Below are positions 1-9,500 of a stretch of DNA of 64,000 nucleotides, one piece after another; the stretch's first letter is position 1, and the number at the start of each line of letters is the position of its first letter. The notes under the pieces were generated by a model, which was given only the letters and a program-made list of their open reading frames with translations, did no database searches and was not told the DNA's origin. The stretch is from Allobosea caraganae. GTDB lineage: Bacteria; Pseudomonadota; Alphaproteobacteria; Rhizobiales; Beijerinckiaceae. Location of the stretch: positions 38,238 to 102,237 of the forward strand of contig NZ_QQTO01000018.1 of assembly GCF_003351345.1 (NCBI RefSeq), given 5' to 3'. The translations under genes were made by a program, and so were the position numbers.

Positions 1-1704
1 TCGTCAGGGCGCGGCGTCGCCGCAGCGCAGCCGGGTTATGACGACGACGAGGACGTCGAGACCCTGCGCGACCTCAACGCGCCGCGCGTCACCGCCCCGC
101 CGGTCGCGCCCAAGCCCGGCAAGCGCCTGGCGCGCGAGGCGCAACCCTCGCTGCTCGACCGCGACACCTTCGAGCTGCCGCCGCTGACCTATCTGGCCGA
201 GCCGAAGAAGCTGCCCGCCAGCACGATCTCGACCGACGCGCTGGAGCAGAACGCGACCCTGCTCGAAGGCGTTCTGGAGGATTTCGGCGTCCGCGGCGAG
301 ATTTCGCAGGTCCGCCCCGGCCCGGTGGTGACTTTGTACGAGCTTGAGCCTGCGCCTGGGACGAAGTCCTCGCGGGTGATCTCCTTGGCCGACGACATCG
401 CGCGCTCGATGAGCGCGATCTCGGCGCGCGTCGCGGTGATCCCGGGCAAGAACGCGATCGGCATCGAATTGCCCAACGCCAAGCGCGAGACCGTCTTCCT
501 GCGCGAGCTGCTCGCCAGCCAGGACTTCGAGAGCACCAAGCACAAGCTCGCGCTCTGCCTCGGCAAGACCATCGGCGGCGAGCCGGTGATCGCCGACCTG
601 GCGCGCATGCCGCACCTGCTGGTGGCCGGCACCACCGGCTCGGGCAAGTCGGTCGCGATCAACACCATGATCCTGTCGATCCTCTACCGGCTCAAGCCGG
701 AGGAGTGCCGCCTGATCATGGTCGACCCGAAGATGCTCGAGCTCTCCGTCTATGACGGCATCCCGCACCTGCTCACCCCCGTCGTCACCGACCCGAAGAA
801 GGCGGTCGTCGCCCTGAAATGGGCGGTGCGCGAGATGGAGGAGCGCTACAAGAAGATGTCGAAGCTCGGCGTGCGCAACATCGACGGCTTCAACGTCCGC
901 GTCGGCGAGGCCATGGCCGCCGGCGAGGTGATCACGCGCACGGTCCAGACCGGCTTCGACCGGCACTCCGGCGAGGCTGTCTACGAGGAGGAGGTGATGG
1001 ACCTCGCGCCTCTGCCCTACATCGTCGTGATCGTCGACGAGATGGCCGACCTGATGATGGTCGCCGGCAAGGAGATCGAGGGCACGATCCAGCGCCTGGC
1101 CCAGATGGCGCGCGCCGCCGGCATCCACGTCGTGCTGGCGACGCAGCGGCCGTCGGTCGACGTCATCACCGGCACGATCAAGGCGAACTTCCCGACCCGG
1201 ATCTCGTTCCAGGTCACCTCGAAGATCGATAGCCGCACGATCCTGGGCGAGATGGGCGCCGAGCAGCTGCTCGGCCAGGGCGACATGCTCTACATGGCCG
1301 GCGGCGGCCGGATCACCCGCGTGCACGGGCCGTTCGTCTCCGACGCCGAGGTCGAGAAGGTGGTGGCGCACCTGAAGACGCAGGGGCGGCCGGACTATCT
1401 CGATGCGGTGACCGCCGAGGAGGAGGCCGCCGCCGCGGAGGACGAGGATGGCGGCGCCGTCTTCGACAAGGGCGCCATGGCCTCAGCCGAGAGCGAGGAC
1501 CCCTACGAGCAGGCGGTGGCGGTGGTCCTGCGCGACAAGAAGGCCTCGACCTCCTACATCCAGCGCCGCCTGCAGATCGGCTACAACCGCGCCGCCTCGA
1601 TCATGGAGCGGATGGAGCACGAGGGCATCGTCGGACCCGCAAACCACGCCGGAAAACGCGACATCCTCGTCGAGACCGGCAGGGCCCGCGAGGATGAGGA
1701 CTGA
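1..1704 (+). CDS. ftsK: DNA translocase FtsK, C-terminal part (5' end outside window)
   Basis: The reading frame is open from the first base, so this is a partial gene; the N-terminal membrane domain lies outside. FtsK pumps DNA at the division septum and activates XerCD recombination at dif. Visible are the motor domain with Walker A GTTGSGKS (about 628-651), Walker B-like [10 protein letters not shown] (about 1024-1053), the [12 protein letters not shown] segment, and a C-terminal winged-helix gamma domain (about 1498-1692, [14 protein letters not shown]) that reads KOPS sites. An acidic linker of Glu/Ala/Asp precedes the gamma domain. It is followed by lolA-like and exonuclease III genes, an order common in Hyphomicrobiales. 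Identification is secure; only the start is unseen. Confidence 0.96.
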   Translation, partial: SSGRGVAAAQPGYDDDEDVETLRDLNAPRVTAPPVAPKPGKRLAREAQPSLLDRDTFELPPLTYLAEPKKLPASTISTDALEQNATLLEGVLEDFGVRGEISQVRPGPVVTLYELEPAPGTKSSRVISLADDIARSMSAISARVAVIPGKNAIGIELPNAKRETVFLRELLASQDFESTKHKLALCLGKTIGGEPVIADLARMPHLLVAGTTGSGKSVAINTMILSILYRLKPEECRLIMVDPKMLELSVYDGIPHLLTPVVTDPKKAVVALKWAVREMEERYKKMSKLGVRNIDGFNVRVGEAMAAGEVITRTVQTGFDRHSGEAVYEEEVMDLAPLPYIVVIVDEMADLMMVAGKEIEGTIQRLAQMARAAGIHVVLATQRPSVDVITGTIKANFPTRISFQVTSKIDSRTILGEMGAEQLLGQGDMLYMAGGGRITRVHGPFVSDAEVEKVVAHLKTQGRPDYLDAVTAEEEAAAAEDEDGGAVFDKGAMASAESEDPYEQAVAVVLRDKKASTSYIQRRLQIGYNRAASIMERMEHEGIVGPANHAGKRDILVETGRAREDED

Positions 1705-1821
1705 AACCAAGCTGCTGCGGCAATGACTCGACCGGGTCCTGAAATTGCCACGAGACGGTGCAACCTAGACAGCGCGCTGGGCGTTGAGCCGGAGGAACCG
1801 ATCCTCTTGTCCCTGCACACC

Positions 1822-1848
1822 GCCATTGCCAGCCTTTTGCGCAATGGC
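1822..1848. repeat. Small inverted repeat upstream of the lolA-like gene
   Basis: GCCATTGC (1822-1829) and GCAATGGC (1841-1848) form perfect 8-bp arms around an 11-nt loop, between ftsK and the lolA-like start. There is no T-run, so a regulatory hairpin or chance are both possible. Confidence 0.35.
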
Positions 1849-1895
1849 GCGATCATCCCGGCCTTAGGGCCCGAACCGCCGGAGCAGCCCTGCTC

Positions 1896-2744
1896 ATGAC
1901 ACGTATCTCGCCATTGCAGGCTTCGTTCAGCGCCATTGCCGCGCTCGGCCTTGCCGTGGTGGCTGGTCCGCTCGCGGCTCAGCCGCTCAGCCTGCAACCC
2001 GCCGCGCCGGCTACGGCCACCGCGCGCCCTGCCGCTCCGCGCGCCCTGCCATTGCCGCCGCCCCGGCCGGTCGGACTGGGCACGCCGCGCGCCGTCGCAG
2101 GCGCGGCCACGCCCGCTCCGGCCGCAACCGCGACCCCGGTCTTCACTGCGGCAAACGAGCCGCCGCGTCCGCCTGCCGCCACGCCCGCGAAAGCCAAGGC
2201 CTCGGCGCCGCAGACGCGCGAAGAGGCGATCGACCGGATCAACACCTATTTCAACAGCTTCTCCAGCCTGCAGGGCGACTTCATCCAGTTCGCCTCGGAT
2301 GGCCGCCGCTTCGAGGGCAAGCTCTATATCCAGCGCCCCGGCAAGATGCGCTTCGAGTACCGCCCGCCGGTCACCATGGAAGTCGTCGCCGACGGCACCT
2401 CGGTCGCCATCCGCGACAAGAAGCTGGCGACGCAGGATCTCTACTCGATCGGCCAGACCCCGCTGAAGTTCCTGGTCAAGGAGCGGATGGACATCAACCG
2501 CGACTCGACCGTCACCGGCGTCAGCACCGACGGCGACGTGCTGTCGGTCAAGATCGAGGACCGCTCGACGCTTGGCGGCACCTCGAAGATCACGCTGAAA
2601 TACGACTTCGTCGCCAACGAGCTCAGACAATGGATTGTGGTCGACCCGCAGGGCTACGAGACCTCCGTCTCGGTCTACAATCTCGACACCCAGCGCCGGC
2701 CCGATCCGAAGAATTTCGTGATCAACTACGAGCGCGTGCTCTGA
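1896..2744 (+). CDS. LolA-like outer-membrane lipoprotein carrier
   Basis: The 282-residue protein has an N-terminal signal peptide (about 1-28, ending near LAAQ), an unusual Pro/Ala-rich segment (about 29-106), then a LolA-type domain (about 107-282; SLQGDFIQFASDGRRFEGKL, IQRPGKMRFEYRPP). LolA family members carry lipoproteins across the periplasm from LolCDE to the outer membrane. The proline-rich linker makes it about 80 residues longer than typical LolA. The ATG at 1896 follows a GGAG. It lies 190 bp after ftsK, in the same direction. A related LolA-like (COG2834) role in other lipid or hopanoid transport cannot be excluded. Confidence 0.85.
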   Translation: MTRISPLQASFSAIAALGLAVVAGPLAAQPLSLQPAAPATATARPAAPRALPLPPPRPVGLGTPRAVAGAATPAPAATATPVFTAANEPPRPPAATPAKAKASAPQTREEAIDRINTYFNSFSSLQGDFIQFASDGRRFEGKLYIQRPGKMRFEYRPPVTMEVVADGTSVAIRDKKLATQDLYSIGQTPLKFLVKERMDINRDSTVTGVSTDGDVLSVKIEDRSTLGGTSKITLKYDFVANELRQWIVVDPQGYETSVSVYNLDTQRRPDPKNFVINYERVL

Positions 2745-2753
2745 CGTCCTGAA

Positions 2754-2844
2754 CGTCATGCTCGGCCTTGTGCCGAGCATCCACGTCTTGAACGCTCATC
2801 GCAGGCGAAGACGTGGATGGTCGGGACAAGCCCGACCATGACGG
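2754..2844. repeat. Dispersed palindromic repeat, family E copy 1
   Basis: An inverted repeat with arms of the type GTCATGCTCGGCCTTGTGCC / GGTCGGGACAAGCCCGACC and an internal CCACGTCTT / AAGACGTGG pair. A second copy lies at 32979-33072 with the same TGTCCCGACCATCCACGTCTT-type core. It sits between the lolA-like and xthA genes and could fold in RNA as a strong hairpin. Confidence 0.7.
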
Positions 2845-2992
2845 CAGGATGCTACCGGCGAAAAAGCGCTTTCCTGCGGATGACGGGCGGCATTGCGCCG
2901 CCCGCCGTTGCTATGGCGCCATCCCCCCTCCAGATTGACCTGAGACGGCGCACCGCTTGGCTGCGCGAGGCAGTCAGGACGGGACGAACCGC

Positions 2993-3808
2993 GTGAAGCT
3001 TAAGATCACGAGCTGGAACATCAATTCGGTGCGCCTGCGCATCGGGCTGGTCACCGATTTCCTGGCGAACCACGCCCCCGACGTGCTCTGCCTGCAGGAG
3101 ACCAAGACGCCGGACGAGCAATACCCGGCCAAGGCCTTCGAGAAGGCCGGCTACGTCCATCAGGCCTTCATCGGCCAGAAGGGCTATAACGGCGTCGCCA
3201 TCGTCTCGCGCCTGCCCTTCAGCGAGAAGGACGCCATGGCGATGTGCGGCCGCAACGACGCCCGCCACATGAGCGTCGTGCTCGACAAGGGCGCGGGGGC
3301 GGCGGCCGGCATCGCCATCCATAACTTCTACATCCCGGCCGGCGGCGACATCCCCGACCCGGCGCTCAACGACAAGTTCGCCCATAAGCTCGCCTTCCTC
3401 GACGAGATCGGCGCCTGGGGCATCGGCAAGCGCCCGACCGACCGGCCGAGCGTGCTGCTCGGCGACCTCAACATCGCGCCCTACGAGCACGACGTCTGGA
3501 GCCACAAGCAGCTCCTGGACGTGGTCAGCCACACTCCGATCGAGACCACCACGCTGGAGAAACTCCGCACCGAACTCGGCTGGACCGACGCAGCGCGCAC
3601 GCTGCGGCCCGAACCGGAGAAGCTCTACAGCTGGTGGAGCTACCGCGCCGCCGACTGGGCCGCCACCAACAAGGGCCGCCGGCTCGACCATATCTGGCTC
3701 TCGGACGGGCTGAAGCCGGCGCTGCGCGACCTCACCTTCCTGCGCGAGGCGCGTGGTTGGGAGCGGCCCTCGGACCATGTCCCGGTGACGGTCGAGCTTG
3801 AGGTCTGA
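2993..3808 (+). CDS. xthA: Exodeoxyribonuclease III
   Basis: The 271-residue Mg-dependent AP endonuclease/3'-exonuclease acts in base excision repair. The endonuclease/exonuclease/phosphatase fold motifs are all present: SWNINSVR at residues 7-14, catalytic-metal Glu36 in CLQETK, NFYIPAGGD, GDLNIAP, and the C-terminal SDHVPV with the catalytic Asp-His. The GTG at 2993 gives the normal family N-terminus (MKLKITSWNINS); an upstream TTG at 2957 would add 12 atypical residues. It ends just before a large dispersed palindrome. Confidence 0.94.
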   Translation: MKLKITSWNINSVRLRIGLVTDFLANHAPDVLCLQETKTPDEQYPAKAFEKAGYVHQAFIGQKGYNGVAIVSRLPFSEKDAMAMCGRNDARHMSVVLDKGAGAAAGIAIHNFYIPAGGDIPDPALNDKFAHKLAFLDEIGAWGIGKRPTDRPSVLLGDLNIAPYEHDVWSHKQLLDVVSHTPIETTTLEKLRTELGWTDAARTLRPEPEKLYSWWSYRAADWAATNKGRRLDHIWLSDGLKPALRDLTFLREARGWERPSDHVPVTVELEV

Positions 3809-3817
3809 TTTAACCTC

Positions 3818-3933
3818 AGCCCTCATCCTGAGGAGCCGCGAAGCGGCGTCTCGAAGGATGATCCAGGAGGTTCGGAAGCCCGCTGGAGCATCCTTCGAGA
3901 CGCGCTCTACGAGCGCTCCTCAGGATGAGGGCT
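3818..3933. repeat. Dispersed palindromic repeat, family B copy 1
   Basis: The arms are AGCCCTCATCCTGAGGAGC and its complement at the right end, with inner arms around GTCTCGAAGGATG / CATCCTTCGAGAC. A near-identical element lies at 19812-19918. It sits between the convergent xthA and cNMP-binding genes, where it may act as a bidirectional transcription barrier. Confidence 0.8.
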
Positions 3934-3938
3934 ATCAG

Positions 3939-4403
3939 TCAGGGCCGATCGATCGCCGTCAGCGCGTCCTGCACGCGCTTCAGCTCGCTGGTGAAGCCGC
4001 GCAGCCGCTCGCCGATCGCGCCCGCGATGGCCTGGGCCGACTCAGGCGATTCGCCTAACACCCGCCGCATCACGCTGCGCGACAGCTTCATCACCTGCGT
4101 CGGCTCGCGCGCGATCGCCGTCACCGGCCGGTCGACATTGGCGAAGAGCGCGAGTTCCCCGATCAGCGCGCCCGGCCCGACGACGTCGTCGGCCGGCCGG
4201 CCATCGTCATGGCTCATCAGCGCGACCGCGCCCGAGATCACAAGGAAGGCGCCGTCCGAGTGCTCGCCGCTGCGGAACAGGACGTCGCCTGCGCGCAGGA
4301 TGCGGCTCTCGGCGGCGAAGGCCACGAGCCGGAGCGCATCATGCTCCATGAGGCTCAGCAGCTTCTGCCTGGCGAGGAGGGCGATATCGTCGTTGAGCGC
4401 CAT
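3939..4403 (-). CDS. Cyclic nucleotide-binding domain protein without DNA-binding domain
   Basis: The 154-residue protein is essentially one Crp-type cNMP-binding beta-roll (about 20-125: GDVLFRSGEHSDGAFLVISGAVAL, PGALIGELALFANVDRPVTA). The segment resembling the phosphate-binding cassette is GELALFANVDRPVTA. No C-terminal helix-turn-helix follows; instead there is a helical tail that could oligomerise or bind a partner. It lies 8 bp downstream of, and co-directional with, an OmpR-type response regulator, suggesting a shared transcript. The ligand is unknown. Confidence 0.8.
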   Translation of the reverse strand: MALNDDIALLARQKLLSLMEHDALRLVAFAAESRILRAGDVLFRSGEHSDGAFLVISGAVALMSHDDGRPADDVVGPGALIGELALFANVDRPVTAIAREPTQVMKLSRSVMRRVLGESPESAQAIAGAIGERLRGFTSELKRVQDALTAIDRP

Positions 4404-4411
4404 GAATGACT

Positions 4412-5098
4412 TTACGGATTCAGGCGATAGCCGCCTGCATCCGTCACGAGCAGCCGCGCATTGCCCGGATCGGGTTCGATCTTCTGGCGCAGGCGATAGA
4501 TATGCGTCTCCAGCGTGTGCGTGGTGACCTGCGAATTATAGCCCCAGACCTCCTGCAGCAGGATCTCGCGGGCGATCGGCTTGCGCCCGGCACGGTAGAG
4601 GAAGCGCAGGATCGCCGTCTCCTTCTCGGTCAGCTTGGTCTTCGAGCCCTTGGCGCTGACCAGCAGCTTCGAGCCGGGATGGAAGGTGTAGGGGCCGACC
4701 TGGAAGACCGCGTCCTCGCTTGCCTCGTATTGCCTGAGATGCGCGCGGATGCGGGCCAGCAGCACGGCGAACTTGAACGGCTTCACCACATAGTCGTTGG
4801 CCCCGGCCTCGAGCCCGAGCACGGTGTCGGCATCCGAGCCCTGGCCGGTCAGCATGATCACCGGGCTCTTGAAGCCGTTGCGGCGCATCACCTTGACCGC
4901 TTCGCGCCCGTCCATGTCGGGCAGGCCGACATCCATGACGGCGAGGTCGATGCGCTCGGCCTGGACGGCCTTGACGCCGGCCGTCGCCGTCGCCGCCGTC
5001 GAGATCTTGAACTCGTCGTAGAGCGCGAGCTGCTCGGCGAGCGCGTCACGCAACGTCTGGTCGTCATCGACCAGAAGAATATGATGGACGGCTGGCAT
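4412..5098 (-). CDS. OmpR/PhoB-family response regulator
   Basis: The 228-residue protein has a receiver domain (1-120) with acidic residues Asp11-13, phosphoacceptor Asp56 (AVMDVGLPDMDG), Thr84 and Lys106 (VKPF), and a C-terminal winged-helix DNA-binding domain (about 135-228: LTEKETAILRFLYRAG, VTTHTLETHIYRLRQKIE). The ATG at 5098 matches the family N-terminus; the open frame extends further upstream but without family similarity. No histidine kinase gene is adjacent, so it is an orphan regulator within this window. It probably shares a transcript with the downstream cNMP-binding gene. Confidence 0.92.
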   Translation of the reverse strand: MPAVHHILLVDDDQTLRDALAEQLALYDEFKISTAATATAGVKAVQAERIDLAVMDVGLPDMDGREAVKVMRRNGFKSPVIMLTGQGSDADTVLGLEAGANDYVVKPFKFAVLLARIRAHLRQYEASEDAVFQVGPYTFHPGSKLLVSAKGSKTKLTEKETAILRFLYRAGRKPIAREILLQEVWGYNSQVTTHTLETHIYRLRQKIEPDPGNARLLVTDAGGYRLNP

Positions 5099-5180
5099 GG
5101 CAATGATTTGAACCAGTTGCGATTCCGGCCAACATGAGCCCGCTGAATCGCGACCGCAAGTCACGCAGGATGGAAATTCC

Positions 5181-5756
5181 GTGAAGAGATGTGATTGGGA
5201 CAAGGAGGCAACCCGTAAGGGAACGCGGCAGGGCCTGACCTCGCTGCGTGTCTTCGCCTCCATCCGCGACAAGCGGAAGGGCTTCCTGATCGCCGGCCAT
5301 GCCATCTTTCCCTGCGCGCTCGGCCGTTCCGGCATCGTCGTCGGCAAGCGCGAGGGCGACGGCGGCACGCCCCGCGCCCGCCTGCCGCTCAGGCGCGCCT
5401 TCTACCGCGCCGAGCGCATGCCGCGACCCCGGACCTTGCTCGCATTGCGCGCCATAACCGCCCGCGACGCCTGGTGCGACGACATGGCCGACCGCCGCTA
5501 CAACAGGCTGATCGACCGCCCGCCGGGGATGGCCGAGGAGCGCCTCGCCCGGGCCGACCATCTCTACGACGTCATCGTCGAGCTCGGCTGGAATGACGAT
5601 CCGGTGATTCGCGGTCGCGGCAGCGCGATCTTCTGGCATTTGCCGCGAGCGGGCTTCACGCCGACCGCCGGCTGCGTCGCCGTCGAGCGCCACGTTTTCC
5701 AGAAGTTGCTGCCGCGCTTGTCGCGGGATTGCGTGATGATCGTCGGGCGGGCTTGA
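5181..5756 (+). CDS. L,D-transpeptidase (YkuD-like) family protein
   Basis: The 191-residue protein has a YkuD-like catalytic signature near its C-terminus: His153 in IFWHLP and TAGCVAV with nucleophile Cys165. Members link or cleave peptidoglycan stem peptides, although short versions like this are mostly uncharacterised. VVGKREGDGGTPRARLPLRR is the typical start of the domain. There is no obvious signal peptide with the GTG start at 5181, so the true start or export route is uncertain. It is divergent from the response regulator gene, with an 82-bp gap holding the promoters. Confidence 0.78.
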   Translation: MKRCDWDKEATRKGTRQGLTSLRVFASIRDKRKGFLIAGHAIFPCALGRSGIVVGKREGDGGTPRARLPLRRAFYRAERMPRPRTLLALRAITARDAWCDDMADRRYNRLIDRPPGMAEERLARADHLYDVIVELGWNDDPVIRGRGSAIFWHLPRAGFTPTAGCVAVERHVFQKLLPRLSRDCVMIVGRA

Positions 5757-5863
5757 AACCAGGGCCTCTGCTCGGCAAAATCGTGGTTGAGCACCGTCTC
5801 GACGATCAGATCAGGAGCAACCGGCTAGGCGGCCCGGCCGATCTCCCAACGCGAGACTTTGCC

Positions 5864-6232
5864 ATGACCAATCCCGACATCCGCTTCGGCCGCGTCGCCG
5901 CCATGTTCCCCGTCAGGGACATGGAAAAGGCCCATGCCTTCTATTCAGGCGTGCTCGGCTTCACCAAGACCTTCGAGAACGGCCAGCCGATCGGCTTCAT
6001 GATCCTGAAGAAGGACGGCGCCGAGATCCATCTGACCTTGCAGAAGGATCACAAGGCCGCGCCCTTCAACATCGCCCATATGATGGTCGGGGACGTCGAC
6101 GCCCTCCACGACCTCTGCCAGCGCCACGGCCTGCGCATCGTCAAGGGCCTGCGCGACAAGGACTATGGCCTCAGGGCCTTCGTCTTCGAGGATCCGGACG
6201 GCAACCGCATCGATGTCGGGCAGCCGATCTGA
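5864..6232 (+). CDS. VOC-superfamily (glyoxalase/bleomycin-resistance-like) protein
   Basis: The 122-residue single-domain vicinal-oxygen-chelate protein has FPVRDMEKAHAFYSGVLGF at the first beta-alpha unit and VFEDPDGNRIDVGQP at the last. VOC proteins act as lyases, dioxygenases, isomerases or drug-binding proteins; the substrate cannot be told. The ATG at 5864 is chosen because the upstream extension overlaps the preceding gene and lacks family similarity. Confidence 0.82.
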   Translation: MTNPDIRFGRVAAMFPVRDMEKAHAFYSGVLGFTKTFENGQPIGFMILKKDGAEIHLTLQKDHKAAPFNIAHMMVGDVDALHDLCQRHGLRIVKGLRDKDYGLRAFVFEDPDGNRIDVGQPI

Positions 6233-6261
6233 GGGTCTGTGATTTCGCCGACGGGTGAGCC

Positions 6262-6465
6262 TTACCCCTCGATCTGCCGCGCCTCTTCCGGCAGCATGAT
6301 CGGGATGCCGTCGCGGATCGGGTAGGCCAGCCGGGCGCTCCGGCTGATCAGCTCCTGATTGGCGGCGTCGTATTCCAGCGTGCTCTTGGTCACCGGGCAG
6401 ACCAGGATCTCGAGCAGCTTATGGTCGATGCGCGTCACCTGCGTCTCGCGTTCGTTCTCGCCCAT
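6262..6465 (-). CDS. Trm112 family protein (YcaR-like)
   Basis: The 67-residue protein has the family pattern [16 protein letters not shown] and [15 protein letters not shown]. Bacterial Trm112 proteins are small partner or activator-like proteins, some zinc-binding; the usual second pair of cysteines is absent here. The start at ATG 6465 is preceded by GAGG at a good distance; a GTG two codons upstream is the alternative. It lies downstream of the glutamate dehydrogenase gene on the same strand. Confidence 0.85.
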   Translation of the reverse strand: MGENERETQVTRIDHKLLEILVCPVTKSTLEYDAANQELISRSARLAYPIRDGIPIMLPEEARQIEG

Positions 6466-6488
6466 GGTCACTACCTCATCTCGTCTTT

Positions 6489-6518
6489 GAGTACCGGTTT
6501 GCCCGAAAGCCGGTACTC
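6489..6518. repeat. Hairpin between glutamate dehydrogenase and Trm112 genes (degenerate family A repeat)
   Basis: GAGTACCGG (6489-6497) and CCGGTACTC (6510-6518) form perfect 9-bp arms. The flanking TTTTTCGGGCCGATGC (from 6519) resembles the right half of the family A repeat found at 13.4, 14.7, 34.4 and 55.5 kb. Confidence 0.55.
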
Positions 6519-6534
6519 ATTTTTCGGGCCGATG

Positions 6535-9500
6535 CTAGGACTGCCGGCGCGGCAGGTCGGCCAGCATGCCGGCCGCGACCATCAATTTTGGCAGGGAGAG
6601 GCCGGACATGGCAATGGCCGAGACGGTGGCGCGGGTGCGGTCGGCCTCGACGGCGCGGCTCGCCAGCCAGCCGTCGAGCGTGCCGGTGCCATTGGCGCCG
6701 GCGGAGATCTCCTGGGTCAGCCCGGCATGGGCATCGACCAGGGTCTCGACCGCGCGCTCGCGGGCCATGCGCTCGTAATCGTCGGTCGCCGGCACGGTGC
6801 CGGCCGAATTCGCCAGGCCGGAGAGGCCGAAGACCGAATCGACACCGAAATGAATCCGCGCGACCTCGGCGATGGGCCGGCCGGTGCGCTCGGCGATGTC
6901 GACGATATCGGTCGCCTGGGCCAGCGCCGGCAGGCTGGCGATGCGATTTGCCAGCGCCTCGGGCACGCCCTCGGAGGTCAGCACGGCGATGCGCGCGGCC
7001 CGTGCCTGCGCGGCGGCCTCTGGCAAGAGGCCGTCGAGCTCGGCGGCGAGCGCGGCGACGCCCTTGGCGTAATGGGCCACGGTCTGTTCGATCGCGCCCG
7101 GCTTGGCGACGCCGCGGCGCAGGAACCAGCTCATCCGGTCGGTGACGAGCTCCTGGGCGGCGGCATAGAGCCCCATCTGGGTCTTGCCGGAGAGTTTTGC
7201 GTCGAGCGCATCGATCGCGGTGTTCAGCGCGATCAGGTCGAAGGAATCGCGCGCGATCGCGTAGGCCGCAGCGATGGCGGGCGCCTCGGCGCGGGTCTGG
7301 TCGGCCAACGTCGAGACGATGGCAGGGCCGCCGCGGTTGACGATGGCGTTGGCGAGCTGGGTTGCGACGATCTCGCGGCGCAGCTTGTGGCCGGCGATCT
7401 CCGGGCCGTAGGATTCACGCAGTGCCTTGGGGAAATAGCGGGTCAGCTCGCTGTTGAGGTAGAGATCGTCGGGCACCGCCGATTCGAGCAGGGCGTCGTG
7501 CAGCGCGAGCTTGGCATAGGCGAGCAGCACCGAGAGCTCGGGCCGGGTCAGGCCCTCGCCGCGCTTCTCGCGCTCGGCCAGCACGATATCGGTCGGCAGG
7601 TACTCGACGGAGCGGTCGAGCCGGCCTTCCGCCTCCAGCGAGAGCATCAGCCGGCGCAGGGCCGGGGTCGCGGCCGGCCCTTGCGCCTCGGTCAGCGAGA
7701 GCGCCAGCGTCTGCAGGTAGTTGTTGCGCAGGACGAGCAGGCCGACCTCGTCGGTCATGGTGACCAGCAGCGCGTTGCGGTCGTCCTCGGCCAGGCGGCC
7801 GTCGCGGACGGGGCCGGCGAGCGCGATCTTGATGTTGACCTCGACGTCGGAGGTGTTGACGCCGGCGGAGTTGTCGATCGCGTCGGTGTTGAGGCGCACG
7901 CCCTTGCGGCCGGCCTCGATGCGGCCACGCTGGGTCGCGCCCAGGTTGGCGCCCTCGCCGATGACCTTGGCGCGGATGTCGCCGCCGGTGACGCGGATCG
8001 CGTCGTTGGCGCGGTCGCCGACCTGGGCGTCGGTCTCGTCGGAGGCGCGGATATAGGTGCCGATGCCGCCGAACCAGAGCAGGTCGACGCGTGCCTTCAG
8101 GATCGCGGTCATCAGCTCGAGCGGGGTGACCTCGGGCTTGTCGAGGTCGAGCATGGCCTGCACGGCGGGCGAAAGCGGGATGCTCTTGGCCTGGCGCGAG
8201 AAGATGCCGCCGCCAGCCGAGATCAGCGACTTGTCGTAGTCCTGCCAGGACGAGCGCGGCAGGTCGAACAGGCGCTGGCGCTCGGCCAGGGAAGCCGCCG
8301 CGTCGGGCTCGGGATCGAGGAAGATGTCGCGGTGGTCGAAGGCCGCGACGAGCTTGATCGCCGGCGACAGCAGCATGCCGTTGCCGAAGACGTCGCCCGA
8401 CATGTCGCCGACGCCGGCCACGGTGAAGGGCGTGGTCTGGATGTCGACGTCGATTTCGCGGAAATGGCGCTTGACCGCCTCCCAGGCGCCGCGCGCCGTG
8501 ATGCCCATCTTCTTGTGGTCGTAGCCTTGGCTGCCGCCGGAGGCGAAGGCGTCGCCGAGCCAGTGGCCCTTCTCCAGCGAGAGTGCGTTGGCGGTGTCGG
8601 AGAAGGTCGCGGTGCCCTTGTCGGCGGCGACGACGAGATAGGGGTCGTCGCCGTCATGGCGCACCGTCTCCGGCGGCGGCACGACGGTCTCGCCGTCGAG
8701 GTTGTCGGTGAGCTCGAGCAGGGTGCGCACGAAGATGCGGTAGCTCTCGGTGCCTTCGGCCAGCCAGGCCTGGCGGTCGGAGGCCGGCGGGAGCTGCTTC
8801 GGGAAGAAGCCGCCCTTGGCGCCGACGGGAACGATGACGGCGTTCTTGACTTGCTGCGCCTTGACCAGGCCGAGCACCTCGGTGCGGAAATCCTGCGGCC
8901 GGTCGGACCAGCGCAGGCCGCCGCGCGCAACCTTGCCGAAGCGCAGGTGCACGCCCTCGACGCGCGGCGAATAGACGAAGATCTCGTAGAGCGGGCGCGG
9001 CAGCGGCAGCTCGTCGAGCTTGGCGCATTCGAACTTGATCGAGATCGTGCTGCGCGGGTGCCCGTCCGGGCCGGTCTGGAAGAAGTTGGTGCGCAGCGCC
9101 GAGTCGACCAGGTTGACGAAGCGGCGCAGGATGCGGTCCTCGTCCAGGCTGGTGACGTCGTTGAGCGCGGCCTCGATCGCCTCACGCTCGGTCGCGACCT
9201 TGTCGGTGCGCGAGTTGGCGCCGAGGCGCGGGTCGAACTTGGCGATGAAATAGGCGACGAGCCCGGCGGCGATGCCGGAATGGCGGGTCAGCACATCCGC
9301 GATATAGCCCTGCGCATAGGGCGCGCCGACCTGGCGGAGATAGCGGCCGAGCGCGCGCAGCAGCGCCGCCTCGCGCCAGGCGAGGCCGGCGGCGAGCACG
9401 AGCTGGTCGAAGCGGTCGGATTCGGCCAGGCCGCGGAACTGCGCCATCAGCGCCGCCTCGATGGTCGGATCGAGATGGGCGACGTCGATCTCGCCGTTAT

